From NCBI GenBank assembly GCA_027886175.1, contig JAJNNQ010000137.1, forward strand, positions 36,690,001 to 36,754,000: a stretch of DNA of 64,000 bases, in the 5' to 3' direction. This document shows positions 14,346 through 28,403 of the stretch, one piece after another. How positions within the stretch are numbered: position 1 is the stretch's first letter; each line of letters opens with the position of its first letter. The notes below the pieces were generated by a model that had not been told where the DNA came from, searched no databases, and saw nothing but the letters and a program-made list of their open reading frames with translations. The position numbers and the translations under genes are program-made. This stretch comes from Phylloscopus collybita (taxonomy: Eukaryota > Chordata > Aves > Passeriformes > Phylloscopidae).

Positions 14346-15702
14346 CTCTAACAGTTAAAATGACTAGGATCCAGAGGTGCCTGCTTGTAATTTTTGTAGA
14401 ATAATCTCTTATGATAATGAAAAATGACAAAGGTAAATTTAAGAAAAAATACAAAAGGGACTAACACCAGGAGGAAGATCAAAGTATTGTGTAGAACAGC
14501 ACACAGTAAAAGTTGCCAAAGTCAGTAGAGCACCAGCAAGATGCACACCACTACTGGATTGGGCAGCAACCCAGGGGCCAGAACACAATGTCCTTTGCTG
14601 AGGATACAGTAAAATTAGAGTGATGGCAGTATGACACAGCTGAGTCAATGCTGGGATAGAGTTCACCATGTAGTATATAGCAGAGCCTTTCCATCCAGCC
14701 CTTCCTTCCTACATTTTACCTTTCCCAGAAATGCAATGACATTTGTATGTGACACAGAAGAATTCAGCATCCATTAGCCTGCCATCATAGACTCCCAGGC
14801 TGGCAGGATAGAGCAGTGCCCCTTTTAAGGTCATATATTTTTCATTCCTCTTTTAATGTTCATAAATGCTTTCATACATTTCTGACATTGACAGAGAAAA
14901 ACTGCAATCTCAATAAAAGTATTGAACCCTGAATATTAGACTCAAATTTATGTGGCAGTTTAGAAACATGATGCCTCATTGCAACAGACACACATTTTGG
15001 AAGCACAGGCAAGGCATTACCTGATTAGGTTTCTCATGATTACAGCACACTGCTGTACCATCTAGAAGGATTTCAGAATTACTCAGTCTCCACATTTTTA
15101 TGATGCATTATACTTTTTCTTTTGTTGGTGTGCCTCCAATATTCTTATAGTATTATGTTTCTTAATTTGAACTTATTTTCCAGGTCATCAATTCAGTTGT
15201 CCAATGTTAATGCCCCAAGGATTTACAACCAGATCATTGTTTTTCAAGCACTATTGTTCTCTTCTTCTAGTTTTGCCTCAGCTTTCTGTAATCTAAAACT
15301 TATATTTCTATTGTGGTCATATAAATTATATCACTCAGTGCAATCCTGCCACACTAAGCAAGACCAGTTTTACTTGGTAAATGAAGTGCATGTTTCCAGA
15401 TGCCCTGACACTTTACATAATAGAACAAAATAAAATGAGATTAAATCAAACCAGATCAAATAGAATTGAATAGGAAGGCCACTAGTCTCATCTGAAATGT
15501 CTGCCCAGAAAGTAATCCTCACTGCATTTATTCACACCAGCAACAACATTAAAAGTTTAAAGTACAAGTAAAACCATAACAAACTCTGTCAGTATCCAAA
15601 TTCTACATCCCTCAAACACTTTACCTACTTGGAAATCAGAACAGGGTGCAGACTCTCTCTGCAGGGTTGTTGATACTGTAATAGCTCCCAGGACAAAGAA
15701 GT

Positions 15703-15742
15703 TGTTTTTTCACAGTCTGTCATCTGGGACTGTGAAAAAACA
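15703..15742. repeat. Perfect 15-bp inverted repeat (hairpin)
   Basis: The left arm 15703-15717 (tgttttttcacagtc) and the right arm 15728-15742 are exact reverse complements around a 10-base loop, tgtcatctgg. The pairing ends abruptly on both sides. It has no terminator role in a eukaryotic context and no T-run is required for its pairing. Its function is unknown. Confidence 0.85.
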
Positions 15743-18700
15743 CGAACATGAACAGCTGAAGCATGCTGCCTTCTCAGCAGCAGCCAAAGGGCTTTTCCAG
15801 AAGTCCCTAGAGGACTTCAAAGCTGGTTTTATCAGAGTAGTGGTTGTGGCTGGGAGAGAGCTAGTGTTCTTCACAGTAGCTTGTATGGGACTATGTTTAG
15901 GATTTGTGTCCAAAACTGTGTTGGCAACACAGAGACATTTTAGCTATTAGTGAATAGTACTTACACAGGATCAAGGATTTTTCTGAGTACAGAATGTGTA
16001 AGTTCCTCATTTTGTCCATGACAAGTGTAAGTAGAAACCAGACAGAGTCCTTTTGTTTTCTCCTGTATATCCTGCAGCAAGATTTTTTGAAAAGTTCATT
16101 AAAAAGTTTGCTGCTCTCGGTTTATAAATAACCTCCAAAAAACTATAAAATATTCTCATGTGTATGATCACTAAATCTCCTTGCTACCCCTAGGTCATGT
16201 AAGAACATCAAACTGTGCAAAACTGGTGTACTATAGAGATATTGTGAGTACCAACATACACAAGATGCTGCTTTAGCCTGGCAATCAATGTTCTGGAAAC
16301 AGAATTTTTATGGGAAAAAATGCCTCTAATAAATATTTTCTGGGTTATTTACTGGGTATTGTTCTCTTCCTCTTGCCCTTCAACCCATCTCTTCCAAGAG
16401 CTACATCTATTTTGAGTAGCATTCTTCTCAGCCACCACTGACGAATGATGAAAGTCCTGTATAATGTCCACATGACCACACTGAGATGGCAAAAGCTTTT
16501 TTTTTTTTTTTTTTCTTCTTCTTCCCAGTGGAAGGAAGGGAGAATAAGAGAGTAAAGGTAAGAGGAAGAACCTGTAGCGAACATTTCATGGTTCAAGCCT
16601 GAAGGATCAGGGAAGGCTGCCTATCATGTGAAGCATCAACAGCAAATCCCCCAGACAACCCTGAGGCAGAAGTATGGAGGGAGCTGGCTAGAAACTGGGT
16701 TTTAACAGATGGTCCTGCTGGAGCAGATTGAGCTTCACAGACTTGATATCTCACAACAAGAGATGCAATATGAAAATTAATCCAAAGCATGCATGAAATT
16801 AATGAAGTTGGAGGAGAAGCATTCATTCTACATAGGGGTAAGGTAAATTGTTTGTTGTCTTCTGGGTAGCTATGGTTGGGCAGACTAGCAACTACAGCAA
16901 TGAAGCTGAAACACAGTTGGAGCATGAGGAAGAGTTTTGGTAGAGGAATCACTGAGAATTCTGGTATTTTTTTTTGGGCATGATTGCTAACAGACTTATA
17001 GATGGAAGTGAGATAAAGATTGTGAAATCAAAATTGATTGTGTCAGATATCAGTTAGGTGACATTAGAGATGAATGTGAGACATGATGTGAGGATACTGG
17101 AGCTGTGGCTGTCAAACTCTCAAATCAAATGTTATATCCCCAAAATATGTGACAATCAAGTTATCATGACCTTTCTACGTAACATTAGCTCATCTATTGT
17201 GTTCTTATTTCCAGAAAGAAGCAGTTTAATTTTATTTAGTCTTCTGTAATAAGTCACAAAATGCTGGACTACTAATCAAATAGACTGCTTTTGAGCAGGA
17301 GTCCTTTGGCATAGTTTTCCCTCCCAGTGTGTCTGAGTGTCTTATAAATAGCTTTCAGCTTGATTACATATAAATTTAAGCCACATTAGAGTTCATGTGT
17401 TTAATTGATATATTAATCCATTTCTCAGTTTATGTCAATTTAGCAACTTGCCACCTCCCTGAATATTTTTTGTGCAAATTAAAACTATTTAAACATGACA
17501 ATATTTTATAGTTTTAACAAATTAATTTGAATAGTTTAGCTCATTGTGAGCTGCTGAATTTATTTATCAATATGATTATGCTAGTACTGTTACTTATAAT
17601 ACACATTTGTTTTAAATACATCAGAAAACATAGTGGGAAATTAAAACAAAGACCTGGAGTGAAGCTTCATTTACTTTAGTACCTTCAGGTGGTCGGTGTT
17701 TCACCAGTATGACATGGATGGAATGAGCTCAGTTAGGACAGGCAGGTTCCACCCACTGAGGGCTGTTTGGCTGTGAGCAGTTAGTTGCAGGACCCTATGC
17801 ACTTTCAAGTACCCTGGGTTCAGGGAAGGATTGCTCTTAGCTCCTGGCTCTGAAGATGAACACAGATATTCATAGGTGATGGAGTCACTCTAGTGGCAGA
17901 TTTTGTAGTGCCAGACTACTGGACTTCTAAGACTGGCCATTTTTGCCCTCCAGTTGTTCTATCCTTCATATTCTCCAACAAACAATATGTTATTTGGGCA
18001 TGTTGCAGTAAGGTTATTGGCAGCTAAAACTCCCTTTCTCAATTTATACCTTCAAAGTTAAGACAACAACCTTATGAAAAAAGGAAATTTTCTCTCATGG
18101 GGAAAAAAATAAAAAAATCTCTTCTTAAAAGAAAAACACATAAATTCATTTAACATCTCTATGGACACAGATTTTGGACCTTGAAAATCCTTTGGATTAA
18201 AGATCCTTAAGTGAGGAAGTCTTTCCTCCACCATTTTTCAACTCTGTAATGATGGAAGGACCTTTATTTTGAAAAACAGCTCTGCCTGTGAGATGGGATC
18301 TTTCCATGTTACTGGAGTACTTGACCTCCCCAGTCACTTCCATGCAGTGGATAGCCCAGTTCATTCCCATTTATTTCCTCTCTGGATGGAGAAAGAAAAA
18401 AAAATTAAGTTTAGGCAAATCTTCTCTGCATCAACCTGTGTTACAGAACATTTAAACAGATGTGTTTATGGTTTCATAAGTAGGAAATGAAAAGCTAGCA
18501 AAAGAATACAAGGGAGCCTACCTTATTAGCCCAGATTGGAGAGGAGGTTTGCTTTTGGATTTGTTTCTGATCTCGATTTTTCTTAGATATGAAAGGTTGG
18601 TTCATTATGCCTAAAACATCCTACCCAAAACCGCTGATCTAGTAAAGCAGAAGAGAAGGTGTAGGTGTAAGGGTTTATTTCAGGAAGTCTTTCCAGTAGC

Positions 18701-20358
18701 TGCACTAATGTTGTGCTCTGAGGAGTTTAACACTATTTCAACCAGTTGGTTTTAAAGTCTGATATTCGCAAACATTGTAGAAGAAAATTTCAGCACACCC
18801 TCTGAGTAACTTTCCACTTTATTTTTAGTCTTTCTGAATCAAGTGGCAGGGGGGAAGTGAGAAAGGCAGTTACAGTGAGGGAATATTTTAGAAATGTCAA
18901 TAGGCTGTCAGTAAAGTCCTAGAAACCAAAGCTGTGAGCTGCTTTCATTCCCTGCCCCTGCTCTGAGTCCTTCCATGCCCCAATCACCATACACAAAGCT
19001 CTCACTTAGAAGAAAAGATTTGTGGCAAAATTCCTACAGTTGCTGCAAGACATTACGAAAAATATTGGTTCCTTGGAGTCAAGAGGTATCAATGCACTTC
19101 ATCAGCCAAGAAACTGTATATGTAGAGAATGGGTTGAAAAAAACACCTCATATAGTCCTTTGTAATAACAAAGGGTTAATAAGTAATTAAGAGTTGTAGG
19201 CATGAAAACAATTCTTTCTTTATTGCTATACATGGCCACCACTTCAAGGCTATACACAAGAGTGGTAAGTAACCTAACAGCCTGCTGGGATTTTTAACAG
19301 CTGATTAAAATTTTATTGAAAGATCTATTAATAATTTATTAACTTTATACAACCTTGTATAGGTACTCTTAGATTAAAAGTCTGATAGAATAAATTTATT
19401 ATAGAAAAACAAAGTCAGCTCTTACCTTAAAAAAAGGACCTTATTTAAGTAATGTTAATAAAAATTAAAGTTTGTTTTAATGGGAGGGAGAGGAAAGGGA
19501 GAAGCTCTTCTGTTTTGTTGAATAAAGTACAGCATTTTACAAAATCCTCTTATTTTAAGTAAAAGAGTACTTTAAAATTAGTTTTTGAAATGGGAGGAAC
19601 ATTCTAAAGAGATTAGGCTTTTAAGGAGAGGTGGGTGGTTCTGGAAGACCTGTCTAAAAGGGGTGGGATGAACATGACTTGCTGTATGGCATTGAGACAG
19701 CACTGCTTTATTTCTGCACTTCAGAAGAGTCTTCCTTACTTGTTTTCTGTTTCATTATAGAAAAAGATCGTGTGAGCTGCAGTGTCACTCACTGTTTCAC
19801 AAATATTGAATAAAATATTTGTCTTTAAAATACCTTACTGTAAGATGTCTTTTTTTCTGTTGGCTGACTTACACAAGAGCTGCAAGTGAACAAATTGTTT
19901 TACTGCTTGTCAGCTCCTAACATTTATTGTAGTTGTATATATAAAGAATGGTAAAAAAAGAAGAGAAAAACTTTACATACCAGGGCAAGAGAAAGGTCAG
20001 ATTAATATTATCTGCCTTGTGGTTCCTGCCCAAAAAACAGAGAAAAAGAGCTGCAGGAAAAAGGGAAAAATATGATTTGTTGTGTCAGAAACAGGAGCCT
20101 GAAATAGATTTATTGGCACTGTTCAGCATATAGACAAGTTGTGACAGTGACAAATGTACTTTCTGAAGGAAATCTAGGGGTTTTGTTGTTGCATGTTTTC
20201 TTGGAGTCAGGAAGTACCTTGCCTCTATCCTGTCATAATCATCCAGCAAATCAGGCATTGATTTTTTAAAGTATGTTCTTGAAAAGTGACTTTTCTCTAC
20301 AATGTATGGCTGTACGCTTTTAGTATTAAAGACAACCACCAAAAAATATTCCTGTACT

Positions 20359-20385
20359 AAAAAAAAAAAAAAAAAAAAAAAAAAA
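20359..20385 (+). repeat. Poly(A) run, A27, with an upstream ATTAAA
   Basis: This is a run of 27 adenines. ATTAAA lies at 20325-20330, ending 28 bases before the run, which is the spacing of a cleavage and polyadenylation signal. It could be the 3' end of a retroposed transcript. However, I find no clear flanking duplication and no recognisable coding sequence upstream, so a plain homopolymer is equally possible. Confidence 0.5.
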
Positions 20386-22225
20386 TATTCAGCAGCAATT
20401 GCAGAAATGCCCTAACACTTCTAAGCTGAACCTTCTCTCCAAGCATGTTGGACCAGCTGTCCTGTGCCTGAGTATCTGCCACAGGCACAGCAATTGCAGC
20501 ACAAAGCCTACTGGGTGCTAACCTGACTATCAGAGGAAATGCTTCCAAGCACCAATCCCCCCCTCAAAAATGCACTCCCAATGACCTAAAATTCTGTAGC
20601 CTCTTTACTGCTCTGCAGCCCTCTATCTGCTACTAGCACTGCTGGTCTCAGAGCAGAAATGATGCCAAAATATTACTCAGTGAATGCATGGGAGGCAATC
20701 TGCACAGTGAAAGAGCAGAAGCCTGGCACCAAAATATATGTCTTATGCTGGATATAAAAATGTTTGATACCTGACTGCTGCAGCCAGGTACAGAGGTGCA
20801 AGAGGAAGAATTGCAGAGGAAGGAAGGGCAGGAGCAGAGCACAGGGGCTGTAGCTGTATGTAGCTTCCTTACCTTGGCCTGAGGCAAGCAAGGAAAGAGC
20901 TGAGAGACAAAGCTTGTTACCAGGCATGTGAGCTCTCAGTACTGCTCTGTCAAGTTTAGGCCTCTAAATTGTTACTTTATTGTCCAGCTCCTCAGTCTTA
21001 ACTTTTTTATCTTTCATAGCATTACATGAATATTACAAAAAGTAAGATCTAGTGCTCCTAAGAGTCCAGGGTGACTAGTTTCAGTGTGGACAGCTACCTT
21101 CCACACTTTCATATCTGGGGTGCATATTGACCATGCACAGAGCTGTATCCCTGCTGTTTCTCAGAAAATAACAGAAGTGGTAATCCCAGCAGGCCCCTTT
21201 GAGTGCAGGGTCTCAGTGAGTCATAGCAATCAAACCTGTTTAAATCTGCTTCTGGTTGGTGCTTTCAAATATACTTCTATACTTTCACTGCTAAATGTAG
21301 CTCTTCAAACACCAGTTTTACAAATACAGTAGAATGCTTTCTCTCACTGAAAAGCTGAGAAAAAATAGGATAATGAAGAATTTTTCCCATTATGAGCAAT
21401 TTAAATTCATTTTATCTTTTTCTCCATATTTTTAACTTCCTTTTCTCTGTTTATGGATGGAATGAAAAACTGAGATTTTTTTTCCATGTCAGTTAGTGAA
21501 ATGAAGTGGGATTATGCATGTAGTGTTTGTGTCATATAAAAAGTCACCACTTTTCTGCATCCGTTCACTCTCATGGCTATAACATAACAAATGCATTATT
21601 TTTTATCATGTTTATTTTTACACTCAGCTGTGACATATAAAAACTCAATTTTAAATGACATCTTACTATTATCCCTGTACATTAGTTAATCTCTAAATTT
21701 TCTAAAGAAAATTAATGTATTACTAGTATGAAATTGAACAAATTGTAACTCTGGTGATCTGAAGCCATAAAAAACTATCCTGCACCATTGAAGTTAATAT
21801 GGCTGCCATGTACTTAAATAAGAACAGGAGTGGTCCTCTGGTCACCTGGGGCTTTGATAGAAAGAGAGATTAGCATAAGGTTAATTGAACTCAAATCATT
21901 AAACTAAAACACAAAGAAAGGTAGACAACAGAGAGCCTACGGAAACATGAATTGTGAGAACAGAATTAACACCTGTTAAGAAAAAAAGAGGAAAACCATG
22001 AATTTTATTTTGAATTAAAAATACACATATATAAAACCAGATGCATTTATTACATATCTGAGATACCCATAGTTTTCTTTTGAAAATCTTTGGTCAGAAA
22101 TAAATGAAGCAGTAAGTATAAAAATCTCAGGCATTCCCATTTCCTCAAATCAGTAACATAAGTGAAGACATTGAACAGTGTGCTGAAAGCAAGGTCTCAT
22201 GAGGTAGTTTCTTTTTTTTCTTTTC

Positions 22226-22346
22226 AGTTTGGTTGGTTGGTCGTTCTAAGGGGATTTGTTTTTGTTTGGTTTGGGTTTTTTAGTGAATTGTTTTTGGGGG
22301 GATTTTCTTTGTTTTGTTGTGGTTGTTTGTTTTGTTTGCTTGTCTA
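22226..22346 (+). repeat. G/T-rich low-complexity patch
   Basis: This is mostly G and T with GGTT, GTTT and G6 runs, interrupted by a few A and C. It resembles the pure G/T tract at 14217-14345. The Phe/Val/Gly/Cys-rich open frames crossing it are artefacts of composition. Confidence 0.8.
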
Positions 22347-23401
22347 GGCTTTTTATCCTGTATTATATCCTGAAAGTATGGAAAAAGAGCTACTTAGTGT
22401 CACTTGGTAAACCAGGCTCAAGCCCTTCCCTAATCAGTGTTCCATTGCACAGACAAAGGGGAAGGTTGTTCCACTGTCCCCTGAACAAAACAGGGCAAGA
22501 TAGACCAGCATCAGGGTGTCTCAAGGAATGCAGTTGGGGCAGAGCTATGAAACATGAAAGAACAGAAAGCAAGAACTGAAAGAAAGTGATCTGTCATGGA
22601 ATCATCCTGTTCAAATTAGCAGTGTAATCTTTCCTCTCCTTCCTGTCTTTCTCTGATTTAAAAAAAACCCACCAAAACACTCTAATCCTGGACCTCAGAC
22701 TTTGCACTAAGTCATTTAAGGCTGGTTTTTGATGGATTTAAATTCTACAGAGAAAAAGTTTCTAATGGAAAATTTCTGTCCAGTGGCAGCCTCAACAGAA
22801 AAGGCTTCTTACTGGAACTTGTAAGCAAGTATTGGAACAGATTAATCAGGTGAGAGCAAGAGTCAAGCTTTTTGTTCAGTAGATTTGCTGCTAATTGTTC
22901 ATGTAAGAGGACACAAATGGGGAATCATAACATCCCCCACAGAGGATTGTTGCTCCTTATTCCTATGTCTGAGCAAACAAACACAAATGTACACCCTCTG
23001 CCCACCATGCACATTTTTTTATCTATTAATCTAAAGAGAGATACATATATTAGCCTGCATGCCTACTATCTATTCATAGGAAAAGGGTTTTTTTATATAA
23101 AAGATTTATGACTCCTGATTGTATCAGGTTTCCTTCCTAAAAGCATCCAATCCATCTGCACAGTCTTTCTGATCCATTTTCCTCCCTGCATTTTCCCTTG
23201 GTCTCCAGCTACCACCATGGTGGAAGATAGAGCTGTGCTCTGGTTCTGCACCTCTGCCCCACTGAAAGTGCTTACTTCACAACCTGGAAGATAGCCCCCA
23301 TTTTGTTTCCTCTGTTTCCTTTCTTTTGAAAATAGTGTCCATCAATACATTTTGCAGTCAGCCATGTATGGCACAGAAGTATAGGATTTATGAGTAGATG
23401 C

Positions 23402-23643
23402 ACTGAAGGTAGAAAAAAGAAATAACAATAACAATAGTAATAATAGAGAAATAATAAAGAATAGGGGTGGAAAACAGGCTAAGACACCATCTTAGATCTT
23501 AAAAGGGAGCATTCTACCTGTCTCTAGATCTTATTCTAGCTGTCTCTGGCTTATTCTAGTCATCTCTCAAGGATGAAAAGAAACCAAACGCAAAAAAATC
23601 CTCAAAGCCCAAATAAAAAACAAACAAAAGAAACAAAAAAAAA
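23402..23643 (+). repeat. A-rich low-complexity patches
   Basis: Two A-rich patches, one AAT/AAC-like (about 23402-23460) and one CAAA-like (about 23578-23643), flank a diverged tandem repeat of ctgtctct...ttattctag units. The repeat texture is decayed and there is no gene. Confidence 0.6.
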
Positions 23644-26600
23644 TCCCCACAAACTACTATATACAGCATTTTACTATTCAACTATTCCACCTGCTGTAAC
23701 TCATTTCCTAACCCCTGACCACTTTGCAAATTAAGCTTATTGCTTCTTGCTCCAGCTAAAGTGAATATGACAAGACAGTTTATCACCATAATCCTGGAAA
23801 CTAATCTTCCATGTATTTAAAAGCTATTGCTGTGACTTCTTTAAACTAGGTAGCTCAGCTCCTTCAGATTTTCTTTAGAAATCATATTATTTAGACCTCT
23901 GATCATTCTTGTTTTTCTCCAACTGTATCTTGTGCTGCAATCTTCTCTCACTGCATTCATATCAGATCTAAATAACAGCTTTATTCCAAATCTTAAAGTA
24001 TAGATATTTGTACATAGAAATGTGATATTTATAGATTATTTCTTTTTTGCTTTGTTGTGATCTCTTTTTTACAAAATTATTGTATTTTTATATGTGTTCA
24101 CTCTGCCATCAACCACACCCCTCAGATTTTAGCCAGGTGCTCCCCATACTCTGTCTGTAAAGATGGTTATTTCTACATATTATAAAACTTCACATTCATC
24201 TTTATTAGATTTCACATACTTTTCCAATTTGTCAAAATTATTTAACTTCTAATCTTCTCCTTCAAAGTGTTTGCAACCCTTCCCAACAAGGAGTGATTCC
24301 CAAGTTTTAAAATCTGTGTTCTTTGTTCTCTATACCACTTTCCAAGGTGATTATTTTAAGCTCTGAACAGAAAAGGCCCTGGAAAGCCTGCTTCAGTTCG
24401 GGAATATAGCACTGACATGACTTTTACTCTATTTTTCCAAACAGTTATCTGGATGTTTACCTTTCTCCCTTTACCTGTTGCCTATTGTTTCAGATGGTTT
24501 TCCTACTTTTTATTAAGCCTTGCTTTCCTAAAATTCCTGTCTGGATGAACCATAGCAAACCATAGCACATCTTCCCTAGGGCATATTACTTTTCACTTTT
24601 TACCATGGCTGTAAAATCATTGAATGTCGTCTCATTCCAGTTTTCAGTCAGTAGATCCTCTCCAGTATTTTTTCCAATTGATAAAGTTTAGCTTGTCAAT
24701 GAGAGAAAGGCATGAAGTCAAGACATAACAGTTGATCACAGTGAGGGTTATTTATTTATAAAAAAGGGTGTCAAAAGGGTGAGAAAAACTCCTAAGAAGT
24801 TAGATAATCCTCTCTTAACTTCATTCTTAATATCCTGCCAGGGTATCAAATATTTTGTCCCATTTTTATGTGTCACATTTCCTGACATATTTGTCCCATT
24901 ATTCTTGGGATGTACCAATAACCCTAGTTAGTATAGTATAGGTGCTAGTATAATATAATCATTAGCAATAATATTTTTTAAAAAGTGATGATTCATTAAT
25001 TTATTTTCTGCATGGCACCAATAAATTTTAGTGCTTGATAAATACAGTCAGTCAAATTCTTCATTTAGACAGTGTCTTTTTTCATATCTTAGTTCACAAC
25101 ATGTTATTTATACAGAGAAAGACAGAGAAATCTGTCATCTGGAAAACTAAAAAATTTATATATAGTCAACCCTGGAACAGAGTTTTCTTGGTTGCCTTGT
25201 TCATGATCAATTGTATCATGAACAGACCAGATAAAAGTAACTGAATATTTCAGGGTTTTTGTTAGGAGTCATTCCTTTAAAGTACTTTTGTTTTGGGTTT
25301 GTTTTCATTCCATATATACATTTCAAACAGAAAATCATAAATAATACTTCATTTCATGAAAAAGCAATGTTGTGTACAAAAGAAGAAATCAAAATGAAAC
25401 AAATGGATATATCAGGCATGAGATGCTCATCAGTATTTGTGTCTTACTCTATATTCCTCACAGCAAAACAATAATTTTTGACAATAGGTAGATAGAAGGC
25501 CACTGAAAATTGTGGATATATAACTTTAAAAACATATTCAGCTTACTTAAAAGCATGAACCCATGCAGCTACCAACCAGTGTAAGTACAGGGGCTATGTT
25601 TTGCTTTCTCTCCCTTCACTCCTTGGTATTTGGAACAGTAGATTTATTGGAACTTGTTATAAATTAAATAGAAGGCAATTCTCTGCAGAAAAGGCTTTTT
25701 GTTTCTGTTCATCAGCACAATTAACACAATGGAGTCAGAGCCTAAATGGAGCCAGCTGGGAATCACAACTAGTGAAGTAACAATTTAAGTAATAATAATA
25801 TTTTCAATTTTTATCATCATTAGAAGTTAGATATATTGCACACTCAAGGGTTAGGACTGGAGAAATTCTCTGCCTAAAAAGGTATTTTCATAAGGAATGA
25901 AACAAATTCAGTGATGCGTCAGATGTGGTTATACAGAAAACCCAGAAAATCTAATGGACTTTGGGTTTGTCCCATAGCTCAGTTTGCACCTGGTAATCTC
26001 ACTGCTTAATATAAATCTTCATCTATTTCTTTATACACTGATAGTATTCAATGCTTATTATGATCTCTTTTTTTATGGAACCCTTATGTTACAAGAAAAG
26101 AATTTAGACTTCAGTTAGTATTTTTTAATTATCATTTTCTCACTGCATCTCAAACTGTGTGAACATAAGAACAAGTTTGATAAAAGAGTTGGGAGAGTGA
26201 AAAAGTGTAAAATATGTCTCATTCTGAAACAGTTCTGTTGTCTCTAGAAGCTAGACTGATGGAAAGATTTTCTGTTAAACTTTGAGTGAATTCACTAACA
26301 GTTATCTATTAACAAGACAACTGGTTCCAGATATTGCAGAGAAATAGCTACTACAGTTTTTCTTCCCAGAAAAGTTTCCTCATCACAGCAGTGAAAGGGG
26401 TAATTGGCTTTTTTTTAACTGCTCTGTTCACACAGCCAGCATACCTCTGCCTCTCTGTCTAGTGACACCAATTTTCATGATGGTGTGTGCTTCCAAACCT
26501 CATAAATATGGCCAGAAATAATGCTTCTTTACCACTGAGTGGTATAGGATATTATATGTCTGTCCACATATTTTAACAGCTTTCCAGATCACAGCTGGAT

Positions 26601-27586
26601 TTTTTGCCAGTATTTATAGTGTATCACCCCAAATTACTGTGGTAATTGTAAGTATTACAATGAGGCAGTCTAGGTAGGCACTTTTTAGCCCTCATGTGCT
26701 CCCCAGAAGATAAAAACCCAAATTAAAATGCTCTGGTTTCATACCACCATCTCCACCCTCACCCTGCTCCAAATAATCCTGCTGTGACAGCTAAGGAGAG
26801 CAATACATGAGTAATCCAGTGGTGTAACTCACTGTAACATTTTGTAAAGATTCTAGCATTTTGTGTTGATAGGTCCTCCATGTCAGCTCTCTGTTTGCAG
26901 CATGTGACCTCCTCTATAAAAGACTGCTTTTGAAGAGCCATTATATAATGCCTTTCAATTCACAAAGAGGGATGGCACAGGCCACAGGGAGCTGCAACCC
27001 ACGGCTGTATTTTAGAAAAGCAATTTCATTACTGTTGCATACTTCCCAACATGGTGTTCAAAATCTGAAACAGTGAGAGCTATCCCTGTTTTACTCGACC
27101 TATCAATCTGAACCTTCAGTTGTTAAAAACTTCCTCAAGTTGACTGTGTTTTGAGCAATTGCTTTTCCCATTGTCTTAGTGAAAGTGGCAATAAAAGCTC
27201 TTTAATGAGTCCTAAGACATGCTTCTTATATTTGCCAGGTTTTAGCCTCCTAAGTAGATCAATGTTCATACTGTTTTCTCTTATGTGAAATGAGAAATAT
27301 TATTGGGACTAGTTCATATCTGTCAGGGTTAAAAATACTATATTTATATCTCATTATAATCCATTCATTAGCTTCCAGACCCTGGGAATGTCAAAACACC
27401 ACATGATGTCTCTGAATGCCGGGTTTTGCATTTGGATATTTGGAGTAGCAGGAAAAGTGTACAACCACATGTCTTATAGCAAGAAAACTCCCTGTTGACT
27501 GTATAGCTGCAGGGGTTAGCTCAGAAGAACACATTTTCCCCAAATGCATGGCATAAATTAAACTCAATAAACTACTTCTGAATCTG

Positions 27587-28063
27587 CTTCTCTCTCTTTC
27601 TTTTCTTTTCTTTTCTTTTCTTTTCTTTTCTTTTCTTTTCTTTTCTTTTCTTTTCTTTTCTTTTCTTTTCTTTTCTTTTCTTTTCTTTTCTTTTCTTTTC
27701 TTTTCTTTTCCTTTCTTTTCTTTTCTTTTCTTTTCTTTTCTTTTCTTTTCTTTTCTTTTCTTTTCTTTTTTCTTCTTTTCTTTTCTTTTTTCTTTCCTTT
27801 CCTTTCCTTTCCTTTCCTTTCCTTTCCTTTCCTTTCCTTTCCTTTCCTTTCCTTTCCTTTCCTTTCCTTTCCTTTCCTTTCCTTTCCTTTCCTTTCCTTT
27901 CCTTTCCTTTCCTTTCCTTTCCTTTCCTTTCCTTTCCTTTCCTTTCCTTTCCTTTCCTTTCCTTTCCTTTCCTTTCCTTTCCTTTCCTTTCCTTTTCTTT
28001 CCTTTTCCTTTTCCTTTTCCTTTTCCTTTTCCTTTTCCTTTTCCTTTTCCTTTTCCTTTTCCC
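27587..28063 (+). repeat. 477-base uninterrupted polypyrimidine tract
   Basis: Not one purine occurs on the plus strand from 27587 to 28063. Three blocks follow each other. The first is (TTTTC)n, about 27598-27790, with a few slips. The second is (TTTCC)n, about 27795-27995. The third is the hexamer (TTTTCC)n, about 28005-28062. The minus strand is a matching polypurine, which explains the long Lys/Gly/Arg/Glu-only open frames there; these are not genes. Mirror-symmetric polypurine/polypyrimidine DNA of this length is a classic substrate for intramolecular triplex (H-DNA). The tract is bracketed by an 8-bp inverted pair, tgcttctc at 27585 and gagaagca at 28067. Confidence 0.97.
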
Positions 28064-28350
28064 AAGGAGAAGCAATATGTACCTACTGCTCAAAATACCA
28101 AGGTTTGGCTGAATCATAAGCCTTCAAGACAGAGGATGGCCAATGGGTCTTGCACATCCCAAGATCTGACCTTTGTGAAAGAGGAGAGATTAGGAGAAAT
28201 GCTTGGAAATTGGAGGTTGATAGTAGCATTGCCTCAATTACAGTTCAAGATGCATTCATAATAATCTCAGATTTTGGTGCTCTGAAAGGAAACAAGTTTC
28301 AAGTTTAGAATTCAAAAGGTTTTTTCCTTTTTTCCTTCAGAGAAGCCAGG

Positions 28351-28403
<53 letters not shown>

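Larger units (their letters stand above)
14346..27586. other. Unique AT-rich noncoding DNA
   Basis: No gene is supported. The longest open frames (119 codons at 16593-16952 minus, 107 at 22256-22579 plus) have no recognisable domain. Simple-sequence features are a perfect inverted repeat (15703-15742), T18 (16497-16514), A27 (20359-20385), a G/T-rich patch (22226-22346) and A-rich patches (23402-23460 and 23578-23643). A diverged duplication at 23513-23566 is built on ctgtctctagatcttattctag-like units. The interval 17400-17600 is very AT-rich with a tattt/ttaat texture, but nothing in it can be named. Confidence 0.65.

Noticed and set aside
14784..14830. Possible CR1 tail (catcatagactcccaggctg)
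   Set aside because: Short, imperfect similarity without the terminal repeat and without adjoining CR1 sequence.
27391..28117. Long Lys/Arg/Glu/Gly-rich minus-strand open frames (224 and 181 codons)
   Set aside because: They are translations of the polypurine side of the simple repeat. A strand without T has no stop codons, so openness means nothing.
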